This document shows positions 55,929-64,000 of a stretch of 64,000 bases of DNA, in pieces (the first letter of the stretch is position 1; each line of letters opens with the position of its first letter). Under the pieces are notes generated by a model, which worked only from the letters and a program-made list of their open reading frames with translations, searched no databases and was not told the DNA's origin. Origin of the DNA: Bremerella sp. JC817 (lineage in GTDB: Bacteria > Planctomycetota > Planctomycetia > Pirellulales > Pirellulaceae). Both the position numbers and the translations under genes were made by a program. The stretch covers positions 124,001 through 188,000 of the forward strand of contig NZ_JBFEFG010000274.1 in assembly GCF_040718835.1 (NCBI RefSeq), in the 5' to 3' direction.

Positions 55929-56906
55929 TTAGCGGCCGTGGTCGATTTGGCCGCCCCAACCAAGCTTCTCGCGAAGCGTGCGGTAGTAATTATGGTCGTG
56001 CATCGCAACCAGTTTGAAGCGAGGCTTCGCCTGGTCGACGCAAACGCGATGTTCGGCTGTAATCGGGCTGAGCACTCTTCCGTCGACAACCACCGACATG
56101 GTTCGGGTCGCACCTCGCAAGTGCATCTCGAAACAGCGGTCACCGGTATCGACCACACTTCGCATGGTGAGCGTGTGTGGATTGATCGGACTAATGACGA
56201 ATGCCCGCAGATCGGCCCGCACAATGGGACCGCCCGCCGACAGATTATGGGCCGTCGAACCGACCGGAGTGCTGATGATCAAGCCATCGCAGCTATATGA
56301 TGTCGCTAACTGATCGTCGACGTAAAGATCAATCGAGCGGATTTGGAAGGGTGGACCGCCAAGAATCGCCATTTCGTTCAAACCGATTCGTTCAGCGATC
56401 ACCTCTTCATCTTTCAGAACCCGGCATCGCAGCATCATATGCTCGATGATCTGACACTCGCCCCGGCAAATGGTGGCCAACTGATCGACAACCTGCTCCG
56501 GGGTAAACGCCGCCAGAAAGCCGAGCTTACCCATATTCACGCCAACGATCGGAATCTGTTGATTCCCCATGCTGCGGGCGGCTCCGAGAATCGAGCCATC
56601 GCCACCGAGAACAATCGCGAAGTCCGCTTCGACGTGCGAGAGATCGGTCTTCCATTGCAAGTCGGTATGGACAATTTCGGCGAACTGGGGAAGCAAGTGT
56701 TCCAGGCGTTCCGCTTCTTCCTCGACATGCGCGCGATTGCCAGCTCCGAGCAGCATGACGCGCGGCTTTTCTTTCCCGGTCCAACTCGGTTTCTTCGGAG
56801 AAGCTGGTTCCACGGTGGATCTTCGCGAGGATGAGGTAGGTTGTTGGTATGGTTCGGCTAAACGTCGAATCGCCGCGGCGAACGCGCAAGCCAGTATCCC
56901 CCTCAT
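55929..56906 (-). CDS. nadK: NAD kinase
   Basis: Phosphorylates NAD to NADP. 325 residues. FAIVLGGDGSILGAA carries the GGDG motif (101-104), VGVNMGKLGFLA follows, and ISTPVGSTAHNLSAGGPIV is the nucleotide-binding loop (usual form TPTGSTAYxLSAGGP; here Val and His replace Thr and Tyr). The first 45 residues are extra and Ser/Pro-rich, so the start is uncertain; ATG 56906 has AGGAAGAGGG upstream. It lies 50 bp after dxs on the same strand. Confidence 0.95.
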   Translation of the reverse strand: MRGILACAFAAAIRRLAEPYQQPTSSSRRSTVEPASPKKPSWTGKEKPRVMLLGAGNRAHVEEEAERLEHLLPQFAEIVHTDLQWKTDLSHVEADFAIVLGGDGSILGAARSMGNQQIPIVGVNMGKLGFLAAFTPEQVVDQLATICRGECQIIEHMMLRCRVLKDEEVIAERIGLNEMAILGGPPFQIRSIDLYVDDQLATSYSCDGLIISTPVGSTAHNLSAGGPIVRADLRAFVISPINPHTLTMRSVVDTGDRCFEMHLRGATRTMSVVVDGRVLSPITAEHRVCVDQAKPRFKLVAMHDHNYYRTLREKLGWGGQIDHGR

Positions 56907-56956
56907 GCCAACCCTCTTCCTAAGCGGTCGAGGGCATCGGGCCGTGAACGGGGATT

Positions 56957-58861
56957 TTAGTGCGAGGAAGAAATCTGATCGTGGGCGGCTGCCAATTGGC
57001 GGCAGACCGAGGCAATACCCAGGGCATCGAGCTGAAGTTCCGCCAGGATCTCGGCCCGATCTCCATGTTGCACGAAGACGTCCGGAATTCCAAGTCGTTT
57101 CACGTGACTGGCGTTCACGCCGGCTTCGTTGGCAGCTTCCAACAAGGCACTGCCGAAGCCCGTCATCAAGGCACCTTCTTCGACAGTGACGACGAATGGC
57201 GTTTCGCTGACGATCGGAAGCATCGTCTCGGTATCGAGCGGCTTCACAAACCGAGCGTTCACCAGCGTGACGTCGATTCCATCTTTGGCGAGCAGTTCAA
57301 CCGCCTTCTTCGCTTCGGCCAATTGTGGACCGTAGCAAATCACGGCGCCGTCGGAACCTCGTTTGAGGACCTCCGCTTTGCCCAGTTCAACCGGCTGACG
57401 ATCGCGAGCGATGTTTTCAGCGTTGGTCTTGGGGTAACGGATCGCAGTCGGGTGATCGTGCTCGACGGCGAAGTTGACCATCGCGGTCAGTTCGTCGGCG
57501 TCGCCCGGAGCCATCACGACCATGTTCGGGAACATCCGCATGTAGCCGATGTCGTACATCCCATGATGCGTCGGCCCATCGGCCGCGGTGATCCCCGCGC
57601 GGTCCATCGTGAACACGACCGGCAGATCTTGCAGCGCGACTTCCTGGAAGATGTTGTCGAAACTTCGCTGCAGGAAGGTGCTGTAAATGTTGACGATTGG
57701 CCGCAGCCCCGCTTTGGCCTGGCCGGCGGCGAAAGCGACCGTGTGCGACTCGCAGATGCCGGTATCGAAGAACCGGTCCCCGAATTCGTCACGCAGCGGT
57801 TCCATCTTGGTTCCCTGGCACATGGCCGCGGTCAGGACGGTAACCTTCTCGTTCTTACGCATCACGTCCGCGATCGCATCGCGGGCGTAGTTGGTATAAG
57901 CCTTCGATTCGCCTGGCTTCGGTGCGTTTTCTTCGTCTTCGTCGGTCTTGCACATCGCCGGTGGCGTGTGATAGTAAACCGGATCTTCGGCGGCAGGATC
58001 GTAGCCATGCCCCTTTTCGGTCACCACGTGCAACAGGGTTGGCCCCTTCTGCGTCTTGACCATTTCCAGGTATTTCCGCAGCAGCGGAATGTTGTGACCG
58101 TCGATCGGGCCGATGTAGTTCACACCCAGCTCTTCGAACAGCATGCCGCCATGCAGACCAGCCTTCACGCCTTCCTTGAGCTGAGCCAGGAAGCGTTCGG
58201 TCGGGTCGCCAAACAGCGGAACCATGTTCAGCGCTTTAACGACTTCGGTCTTAAACCCGGTATAGAACGGATTCATCCGCAGGCGATCGAAGTAATCGGC
58301 CACGCCACCAACGCGTGGGCAGATCGACATCTTGTTGTCGTTCAAGATGATGATCAGGTTTCCCTTCTGCGCCTTGGCATTGTTCAAGGCCTCGAACACC
58401 ATCCCGCTTGGGAACGCACCATCGCCGATCACCGCGACCGAGTGACGATCGTTTTCACCGCTCAGGTAGTCGCCGCTGGAAAGCCCCATCACGGTCGAGA
58501 CGCTCGCTCCGGCGTGCCCCGTCATGAAGAGGTCGTATTCGCTCTCGTTCGGGTTGGGGTAGCCCATCAGGCCACCCTTGGTGCGCATCGTGTTGAACTG
58601 GTCGTAACGACCGGTGATTAACTTGTGCGGATAGATCTGATGGCCGGTGTCCCAGATCAGTCGATCCTGCTTGAAGTCGAACGTGCGGTGCAAGGCAATA
58701 CAAAGCTCGACGACGCCCAGATTCGAGGCGAAGTGAGCCGTACGCGTCGCCACCAAATTGCATAAGACCTCGCGGATTTCGGTGGCCAACTGTTCCAGTT
58801 GGGCCGTGGAGAAATCGTTCAGGTCTTCCGGCGATTTGATTTTGGGGAGTAGTTCCGCCAT
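56957..58861 (-). CDS. dxs: 1-deoxy-D-xylulose-5-phosphate synthase
   Basis: First enzyme of the MEP isoprenoid pathway; joins pyruvate and glyceraldehyde 3-phosphate with thiamine diphosphate. 634 residues, the usual length. HFASNLGVVELCIALH, AVIGDGAFPSGMVFEALNNA (the ThDP GDG motif), ILNDNKMSI, DRAGITAADGPTHHGMYD and CESHTVAFAAGQA (catalytic Glu region) are all clear. It starts 5 bp after the ispA stop, so translation is probably coupled. Confidence 0.98.
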   Translation of the reverse strand: MAELLPKIKSPEDLNDFSTAQLEQLATEIREVLCNLVATRTAHFASNLGVVELCIALHRTFDFKQDRLIWDTGHQIYPHKLITGRYDQFNTMRTKGGLMGYPNPNESEYDLFMTGHAGASVSTVMGLSSGDYLSGENDRHSVAVIGDGAFPSGMVFEALNNAKAQKGNLIIILNDNKMSICPRVGGVADYFDRLRMNPFYTGFKTEVVKALNMVPLFGDPTERFLAQLKEGVKAGLHGGMLFEELGVNYIGPIDGHNIPLLRKYLEMVKTQKGPTLLHVVTEKGHGYDPAAEDPVYYHTPPAMCKTDEDEENAPKPGESKAYTNYARDAIADVMRKNEKVTVLTAAMCQGTKMEPLRDEFGDRFFDTGICESHTVAFAAGQAKAGLRPIVNIYSTFLQRSFDNIFQEVALQDLPVVFTMDRAGITAADGPTHHGMYDIGYMRMFPNMVVMAPGDADELTAMVNFAVEHDHPTAIRYPKTNAENIARDRQPVELGKAEVLKRGSDGAVICYGPQLAEAKKAVELLAKDGIDVTLVNARFVKPLDTETMLPIVSETPFVVTVEEGALMTGFGSALLEAANEAGVNASHVKRLGIPDVFVQHGDRAEILAELQLDALGIASVCRQLAAAHDQISSSH

Positions 58862-58866
58862 GGCGA

Positions 58867-59763
58867 TCAGTGATTCCTTTCCAGCACGTATTGGGCCAAG
58901 GAAATAAGGGAGTCGCCTCCACTAGGAAGCTTGGCCGCGGCATTACCTGCCTGCTGGATTAATTGTTCCGCCTTACGACGGCTTTCTTCAATCCCCCAAA
59001 CCCCGGGAAACGTCATTTTGCCTTTGTCTGCATCTTTACCAACCCGCTTGCCCATCGACTTCTCGTCGCCTTGAACATCGAGCAGGTCGTCCGTGATCTG
59101 AAACGCCAGTCCGAGGCAATCGCCGTACTGCGTCAACAGATTCAGTTTCGCTTCGTCGGCGTGGGCCATGATGCCGCCCAGTCGTAACGAAACGGTAATC
59201 ATCGCGCCGGTCTTCCGGCGGTGGATGGCTGCCAGATCGTCAGCGGTTCCCTCGAGCGTCTCGAACCGAAGGTCGTCGACCTGGCCACCAACCAATTGGC
59301 TGGCACCCGCCGCATAAGTTAGTTCGCGAAGACAGCGACGAGATTGTTCGGCATCGGCGATTTCGACCGCCAGGATCTCGAAGGCTCGGGTCAGCAGGGC
59401 ATCGCCCGCCAAGATCGCCGTCGCTTCGTCGAACTGACGGTGGCATGTCGGTCGGCCGCGACGCAGGTCGTCGTCGTCCATTGCCGGCAAGTCGTCGTGA
59501 ATCAGCGAGTAAGCGTGAATCATTTCGACGGCACATGCCGGGACGATCGCCGCACTGGCGTTTGAACCGCATGCTTCCGCGGCAAGCAACGCGAGGACCG
59601 GTCGCAGGCGTTTGCCAGGCGCGAGCAAGCTGTATCTAATCGCCTCGCGCAGAACCTCGGGGCAATCGTGGTCAAACTCGGTAAGACGGGTCAGTGCAGC
59701 GTCGATTTCGGGACGTAAACGTTCGGCAACTTCCCGAAAGGTGTCAGTCGACACTTCGGCCAT
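58867..59763 (-). CDS. ispA: Polyprenyl diphosphate synthase, farnesyl/geranylgeranyl type
   Basis: Builds C15 or C20 prenyl diphosphates from IPP and DMAPP. 298 residues. Aspartate-rich motif 1 is HDDLPAMDDDDLRRGRPTCH (89-108), with the usual insertion of bacterial FPP synthases, and motif 2 is FQITDDLLDVQGD (about 228-240). LLAPGKRLRPVLALLAAEACG is the N-terminal signature. Chain length cannot be set from the sequence. ATG 59763 has AGGATTG spaced well. It precedes dxs in an operon. Confidence 0.94.
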   Translation of the reverse strand: MAEVSTDTFREVAERLRPEIDAALTRLTEFDHDCPEVLREAIRYSLLAPGKRLRPVLALLAAEACGSNASAAIVPACAVEMIHAYSLIHDDLPAMDDDDLRRGRPTCHRQFDEATAILAGDALLTRAFEILAVEIADAEQSRRCLRELTYAAGASQLVGGQVDDLRFETLEGTADDLAAIHRRKTGAMITVSLRLGGIMAHADEAKLNLLTQYGDCLGLAFQITDDLLDVQGDEKSMGKRVGKDADKGKMTFPGVWGIEESRRKAEQLIQQAGNAAAKLPSGGDSLISLAQYVLERNH

Positions 59764-59850
59764 GCTCAATCCTGGGTGATCGGGGGTATCTGGCAGTAGC
59801 GGCATGTCACATGGCGGCCTCCGAGCCGCATTCCGCTGCAACGTCCGATT

Positions 59851-60213
59851 TTAGAACAACTTGCGTTCGTCGTCCACGATATCCGACCCCGATTTCGTCG
59901 CGGGCTTCTTTGTGGTCCCTCGGCGTTTGGCTCGCGATTGAGCTTTCTCGTCGAGCGACATTTCCTCGTCCTCAAAGGGCTGAGTAATGGGGTTTCCTTC
60001 CGCATCCACCCCAGAAAGCAGCTCGATTTTGCGTTCCGTCGATTTCAAAACGGTATGGCACTGCTTGAGAACCTCGATCCCACGCTGGTATTTTTCGAGT
60101 GCCGCATCCAGCCCCAATTGTCCACCTTCTAGCTGTTGGACAATTTGTTGCAGCTCGGCCAGGCCTTCCTCGAACTTCGGAGCTGGCTGATCTTCGTTCG
60201 TCTTCTTTGCCAA
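59851..60213 (-). CDS. xseB: Exodeoxyribonuclease VII small subunit
   Basis: 120 residues. FEEGLAELQQIVQQLEGGQLGLDAALEKYQRGIEVLKQC is the XseB helical hairpin that binds XseA. The C-terminal 50 residues are a charged extension (KAQSRAKRRGTTKKPATKSG) absent in shorter homologues. It starts at TTG with AAGGAATG upstream. It follows xseA (73-bp gap) and precedes ispA (87-bp gap), the same order as seen in many bacteria (xseB-ispA-dxs). Confidence 0.95.
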   Translation of the reverse strand: MAKKTNEDQPAPKFEEGLAELQQIVQQLEGGQLGLDAALEKYQRGIEVLKQCHTVLKSTERKIELLSGVDAEGNPITQPFEDEEMSLDEKAQSRAKRRGTTKKPATKSGSDIVDDERKLF

Positions 60214-60286
60214 AATGACATTCCTTACAGGTTGCTGGCGACAGCCAGATGGGTGGTATAAGTTGAGGGTTTGCCGCCATGAATAA

Positions 60287-61513
60287 CTACGAGATCACGC
60301 GGCTTTTGATCCGGCCGTCCGGCAGAATCGTCTCGATTTCCTCCCCAGGCTGAACCTGGTCGGCGGACCGAACGACCTCTTGCTGATCGTTGAGGGTGAC
60401 CGAGTATCCACGTGATAACACCGCCAGCGGCGACATCGCCTCGAGCTGGGCGGCCCGGCGGGCCAACATTTCGTGTGCTGATCGCAGTCTTCGCTGCATG
60501 GCCCGAGTCGCAGCGGCGTCTAACTCGTCGAGTGTTCGCTGATGGTCGTGAATCATCTCGAACGGATGCGTGAACGCACGACTACGCGTTAGCAGTTCCA
60601 CCTTCGCGGCCGCACGATCATAAGTCGAACGCAGCCCGGTCGAAAGCCGCTGCTGAAGTCCGGTCAAACGTTCCTCGATTTCAATCATTGAGGGGAGGGC
60701 CAGTTCGGCGGCTTCGCTTGGCGTGAGGGCTCGAACGTCGGCTGCGAAGTCGGACAGGGTAACATCGATCTCGTGACCGACGGCTGAAATGGTGGGGATC
60801 TGCGAATTGGCGATCGCCCGGACCACCACTTCTTCGTTGAAGCACCACAGATCTTCCATGCTGCCGCCACCACGACCGACCACCAGCACATCGGGGCGTG
60901 CGGCCAGACGATTGGCTTGTTCGATGCCGGCGGCAATTTCCTCCGCGGCACCATCCCCTTGAACACGGGCCGGGATGATCAGCACTTCGACGTTCTTCCA
61001 GCGCCGGCCCATCACTTCCAGAAAGTCGCGCACCGCAGCACCCGTCGGACTGGTGACAAACGCAATGCGTTTCGGAAAGCGCGGAATCGGTCGCTTCCGT
61101 TCGGTCTCGAACAAACCTTCCGCCATCAGCTTCTGCTGCAGTTGGCGAAGCTTCAACTGCAGGGCACCGACACCACGAGGTTCGATCTCGCGGATCACCA
61201 ACTGATAACTGCCGCGCGGCGGATAAACGTCGAGCTGACCATGGCAGAGAACTTCCTGTCCATCTTCCAATTGGAATGGAAGTTTGGCGGCCGTGTTGCG
61301 CCACAAGACGGCCCGGATCTGGGCTTCGTCATCCTTCAAGGTCAGGTAAATGTGACCAGAGCGAGGCTGCGACAAATTCGAAACCTCGCCAGAAACCCAG
61401 ACGGCAGGAATCGCCATCTCTAAGGTTCCCTGAATCAAGGCGGTCAACTGCGACACCGACAACACCGGTGGCTGCTGCGATGACTCTTCCCAAGGCTCGG
61501 CTCCAGCATCCAT
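60287..61513 (-). CDS. xseA: Exodeoxyribonuclease VII large subunit
   Basis: 408 residues. Residues about 18-115 are the OB-fold single-strand DNA-binding domain (VWVSGEVSNLSQPRSGHIYLTLKD). The nuclease domain has FPKRIAFVTSPTGAAVRDFLEVMGRRW, DVLVVGRGGGSMEDLWCFNEE and ISAVGHEIDVTLSDFAADVRALTPSEAAE, the family signature. The C-terminal helices include SPLAVLSRGYSV. With XseB it degrades single-stranded DNA to oligonucleotides. First gene of the xseA-xseB-ispA-dxs-nadK run. Confidence 0.97.
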   Translation of the reverse strand: MDAGAEPWEESSQQPPVLSVSQLTALIQGTLEMAIPAVWVSGEVSNLSQPRSGHIYLTLKDDEAQIRAVLWRNTAAKLPFQLEDGQEVLCHGQLDVYPPRGSYQLVIREIEPRGVGALQLKLRQLQQKLMAEGLFETERKRPIPRFPKRIAFVTSPTGAAVRDFLEVMGRRWKNVEVLIIPARVQGDGAAEEIAAGIEQANRLAARPDVLVVGRGGGSMEDLWCFNEEVVVRAIANSQIPTISAVGHEIDVTLSDFAADVRALTPSEAAELALPSMIEIEERLTGLQQRLSTGLRSTYDRAAAKVELLTRSRAFTHPFEMIHDHQRTLDELDAAATRAMQRRLRSAHEMLARRAAQLEAMSPLAVLSRGYSVTLNDQQEVVRSADQVQPGEEIETILPDGRIKSRVIS

Positions 61514-61700
61514 GTCGACGATAAAATCCCCTAAAAATCAACTTTTAACCGCAAGCGAAACGTGCTCGATGATAGAACAGTTTTCCGCAATTCGGAAGGT
61601 ACAGCACCCCAGAGGGAACGACATCGGCGGGTTCGCATACTAGCATATAAATGTGCGCAACCCACCGACTTTCCTTCCTCCCTCCCAGGACTTCCCGCCG

Positions 61701-63500
61701 ATGCTACGGATTCTTCTGTCGCTGTTGCTTTTCGTTTCGTTCGCTGGCTTGGCCTCAGCCGATGAAACCACGCTGGCCAAAGCATTGCAGGCGCGAGTCC
61801 GTGCATTCCACGAAGGGGCTCCGAACGAAGAGTTGAAACTGCGGGTGATCTACTTCTATCCCGCTGATCGTCAGCCACTGCCGAGTTACGAAGAACGCAT
61901 CAATCGCATCGTCTTCGATATTAAAGACTTCTACGATACCGAGTTCGCTCGGATCGGGCTGACCGACGCCGTGCTGCCTTTGGAAATGGATGGTCAGCGG
62001 TTGAAGATCAACATGGTCCAAGGGGACGAGAACCACGATGGCTACGGGTACGACTCTGGCCGCACGATCCTGCGCGAGATCGGCCAGAAGCTGCGAGGCA
62101 ACGTCGATCCAGATCGCGAGTTCCTTTTGATCTTGTGTGCCTTGTGCGACAAGCAGGAAGACGGCAGCTTCAAGATCTATTCGCCGTACTACGGACTGGG
62201 TGGGGCCAATCAGGTGCGTGGAACCTGCTTCGCTGCCGACTGCGAAATGTTGGATACGCTAAACCTGACCAAGACCAACGAACCATTTCGCTACAACGAA
62301 CACAACCGCGACCAACGCCGCAGCCTGGCCGACTTCAACACGGTCTTCATCGGCGGCATGGCCCACGAACTGGGTCACGGTCTGAGCCTGCCACACAATC
62401 GCGAACTTCCTTCCGAGCGAGGGAAGGGAACCGCATTGATGGGTTCCGGCAACTATACCTACCGAGCCGAGCTGGTCGGCAAGAAGGGTAGCTTCATGAC
62501 ACTGGCCAGCGCGACCCGCATGATGTGCCACCCCCTGGTTACCCAGTCAAACAAGCAGCGATTCGATCGAGCCCACGTCCGTGTTTCAGATGTTCAGTTC
62601 AGCGGCGATGGCAAGGCGGTTACGATCTCTGGCAAGGTGGAGTCCAATGTCGAACCTTTTGCTGTGATCGCCTACAGCGACGCCGATGGCGGCAACAATT
62701 ACGACGCGTACCAGTGGACCGCCGAGGTCGACCCGAGTGGCAAGTTTGAAGTCACGCTCGATGTCCATAAGCCTGGCAAGAATGTCCTGCGACTGAGTTT
62801 CTGCCATGCCAACGGTGCAACCAGCGACGTCAGTTATGTTTTTCAAGCCAATCAGAATGGCGAACCTGACGTGCAAGCGCTGAAGGATGGCATGGCGATC
62901 GCCAGCCTCGAGAAATCGTTTCTTTCGGGCGAAGCTGACGAAGCTCGCAAGTTCGCTCAGCAATATCTGACGAACAATCCACAGACCGCAATCGAACCAA
63001 TTCTCAGCTATTCGCAGACGGTCGATCCAACACGACCTCAAGTGGCACTAGCGAGCGTGAGTGGCGATTCGGCTTACCTGTCGGATGTCGAGCCGACCGA
63101 AGCGAAGACTGGTTACGGCCGTCCCAGCTACAACGTCTATGCCATGCCGCGACGTGGTGCGGAAGGAAGCTTCTTCCTGCAGCCTGGCGGCCAGTTTCAT
63201 GCCAAGGGCTTTTATGCCCATGCTCCGTCCAAGTACGCCTTCAACCTGGAGGGGAAATGGAAGTCGTTCGAGGCGACGGCCGGTATGCAGGATGGCGTTC
63301 GCGAAACGGCTTCGGCGGTCTTTATCGTCGTTGGCGACGGCAAAGAGCTCTATCGCTCTGGCAAACTCCGGGGCGGCGAAACGGCTCAAGTTTCGCTCGA
63401 TGTGACTGGCGTGCAGTCGCTGGAACTGATCACCGAAAGCGGCGAAGACAACAACCACGGCTGCTGGAGCGTGTGGGGCTCGCCACAGGTTCGTCGCTAA
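61701..63500 (+). CDS. Secreted metzincin-like protease with C-terminal NPCBM domain
   Basis: 599 residues with a signal peptide (cleaved near ASADE20). FIGGMAHELGHGLSLPHNR has the metzincin zinc site HExxHxxxxxH (His222, His226, His232), followed by ALMGSGNYTYRAE with a plausible Met-turn. The middle (about 270-380) has beta-rich sequence. The last 120 residues are an NPCBM-type carbohydrate-binding domain (GSFFLQPGGQFHAKGFYAHAPSKYAFNLEG, ESGEDNNHGCWSVWGSPQV). It would cut glycoproteins or bind glycans while cutting. The ATG at 61701 gives the proper signal; upstream start adds none. Confidence 0.86.
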   Translation: MLRILLSLLLFVSFAGLASADETTLAKALQARVRAFHEGAPNEELKLRVIYFYPADRQPLPSYEERINRIVFDIKDFYDTEFARIGLTDAVLPLEMDGQRLKINMVQGDENHDGYGYDSGRTILREIGQKLRGNVDPDREFLLILCALCDKQEDGSFKIYSPYYGLGGANQVRGTCFAADCEMLDTLNLTKTNEPFRYNEHNRDQRRSLADFNTVFIGGMAHELGHGLSLPHNRELPSERGKGTALMGSGNYTYRAELVGKKGSFMTLASATRMMCHPLVTQSNKQRFDRAHVRVSDVQFSGDGKAVTISGKVESNVEPFAVIAYSDADGGNNYDAYQWTAEVDPSGKFEVTLDVHKPGKNVLRLSFCHANGATSDVSYVFQANQNGEPDVQALKDGMAIASLEKSFLSGEADEARKFAQQYLTNNPQTAIEPILSYSQTVDPTRPQVALASVSGDSAYLSDVEPTEAKTGYGRPSYNVYAMPRRGAEGSFFLQPGGQFHAKGFYAHAPSKYAFNLEGKWKSFEATAGMQDGVRETASAVFIVVGDGKELYRSGKLRGGETAQVSLDVTGVQSLELITESGEDNNHGCWSVWGSPQVRR

Positions 63501-63510
63501 GCGATTCGCT

Positions 63511-64000
63511 TTACGAGGCATTCCGAAACGGAAGAATCGTCGGGGCTGGTGCATCGTCGCGAGCCTCGGCCGGCGGCTGCTTAGCCGGTGATCGGCGGAA
63601 ATCACGCGAGGCGGCATTCAACCAGAATCGCCGCTTCGACGACGCCTCGGCCTGTTTGCTCAGCGGTGTCGCGGTCGAAAAGAACGCCACTTCGTTCTCG
63701 CCTGGCAAATGCGATTCGGCCCATTTCTCGGCCGAGTCGGTCAATTGATTCAGCACTCGTTGAACTTCCATGCGATGCCACTCGACATCTTCGCGCGACA
63801 GCTTCTTGGGCACGTTGATCGCTTCTCCCATCACCATCCGTGCCCGACTGAAGGGACGGGGCAGGGCGAACTTATCCCAAGTCCCCAATCGGACCGGGCG
63901 ATCCATTCCAAAGCCCATCGGAATGATCGGCATCTGCAGCTTCGACGCCAGGTAGATCGCTCCGGGCGCCATCTCGCGCCGTGGACCTTGGGGCCCGTCT
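63511..64000 (-). CDS. Lysophospholipid acyltransferase-like protein, C-terminal part, cut by window end
   Basis: The reading frame runs off the right edge, so the N-terminus is missing. GPQGPRREMAPGAIYLASKLQMPIIPMGFGMDRP at the edge matches the DUF374/PlsC-like region (usually DGPRGPR followed by a hydrophobic strand). No catalytic H(x)4D is in the visible part; it should lie upstream. The last 70 residues are charged and low-complexity. It converges on the protease gene with a 10-bp gap. It would acylate lipids at the inner membrane. Confidence 0.8.
   Translation of the reverse strand, partial: DGPQGPRREMAPGAIYLASKLQMPIIPMGFGMDRPVRLGTWDKFALPRPFSRARMVMGEAINVPKKLSREDVEWHRMEVQRVLNQLTDSAEKWAESHLPGENEVAFFSTATPLSKQAEASSKRRFWLNAASRDFRRSPAKQPPAEARDDAPAPTILPFRNAS

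Noticed and set aside
56960..58621. A 553-codon plus-strand frame opposite dxs
   Set aside because: Shadow of a conserved gene; no motifs.

Overview
The window is chromosomal DNA from a planctomycete, most likely Pirellulaceae of the Blastopirellula/Bremerella type. This is inferred from content, not from a database search. The markers are secreted PQQ-type beta-propellers, tandem DUF1111 di-heme proteins, a DUF1570 peptidase-like protein, a BBP7-like outer-membrane barrel, Tat-exported Gfo/Idh/MocA and PhoD enzymes, many signal peptides, short operons and scattered housekeeping genes. Composition looks even throughout. I found no rRNA, tRNA, CRISPR array, insertion sequence, prophage or integration site, so this is core chromosome rather than an island.

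Layout. 0.4-6 kb: two csrA genes flank a sugar-aminotransferase-like gene and an alpha/beta-hydrolase lipoprotein, followed by a pair of small membrane proteins. 6-12 kb: eno, ribE, rsmA, a secreted EEP-fold phosphodiesterase and a Tat-exported PhoD phosphatase. 12-16 kb: a small conserved protein, then a 3.5-kb gene fusing fatty acyl-AMP ligase, acyl carrier protein and alpha-oxoamine synthase. 16-28 kb: outer-membrane barrel, TraB/GumN-like protein, TIM-barrel isomerase, two PQQ-type propellers, arfB, a UVR-motif protein, a Tat oxidoreductase, a two-domain ABC permease without partners and a DUF1570 protein. 28-36.6 kb: FmdB-type zinc ribbon, nnrE, a GNAT enzyme next to a DacZ-like diadenylate cyclase, a secreted Pro/Glu-rich protein, a HEAT-repeat lipoprotein, a two-gene SPFH operon and a MOSC fusion. 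37-45.5 kb: a second EEP enzyme, two secreted esterases, a GH71/99-like enzyme and the tandem di-heme proteins. 45.6-50.6 kb: msrB, an SGNH-like protein, oxyR with a strong upstream palindrome, an MgtC-like membrane protein, a double-PDZ protein and a double GNAT. 51-54.8 kb: an isolated dnaA, an uncharacterised protein and a THUMP-like methyltransferase. 54.8-61.5 kb: a secreted protein, then the leftward run xseA-xseB-ispA-dxs-nadK (exonuclease VII, isoprenoid precursor supply, NADP synthesis). 61.7-64 kb: a secreted metzincin-like protease with an NPCBM domain and the C-terminal part of an acyltransferase cut by the window end.

Functional threads. dxs and ispA sit together and feed isoprenoids. 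msrB, oxyR and the two di-heme proteins lie within 5 kb and suggest oxidative-stress handling. The two csrA genes each carry an ACGGAG ribosome-binding site, a form CsrA itself could bind. The best candidates for undescribed biology are the ligase-ACP-oxoamine synthase fusion, the DacZ-like c-di-AMP synthase with an altered RHR motif, the SPFH operon with its chaperone-like tail, and the oxyR palindrome. No classical defence or mobile system is visible.
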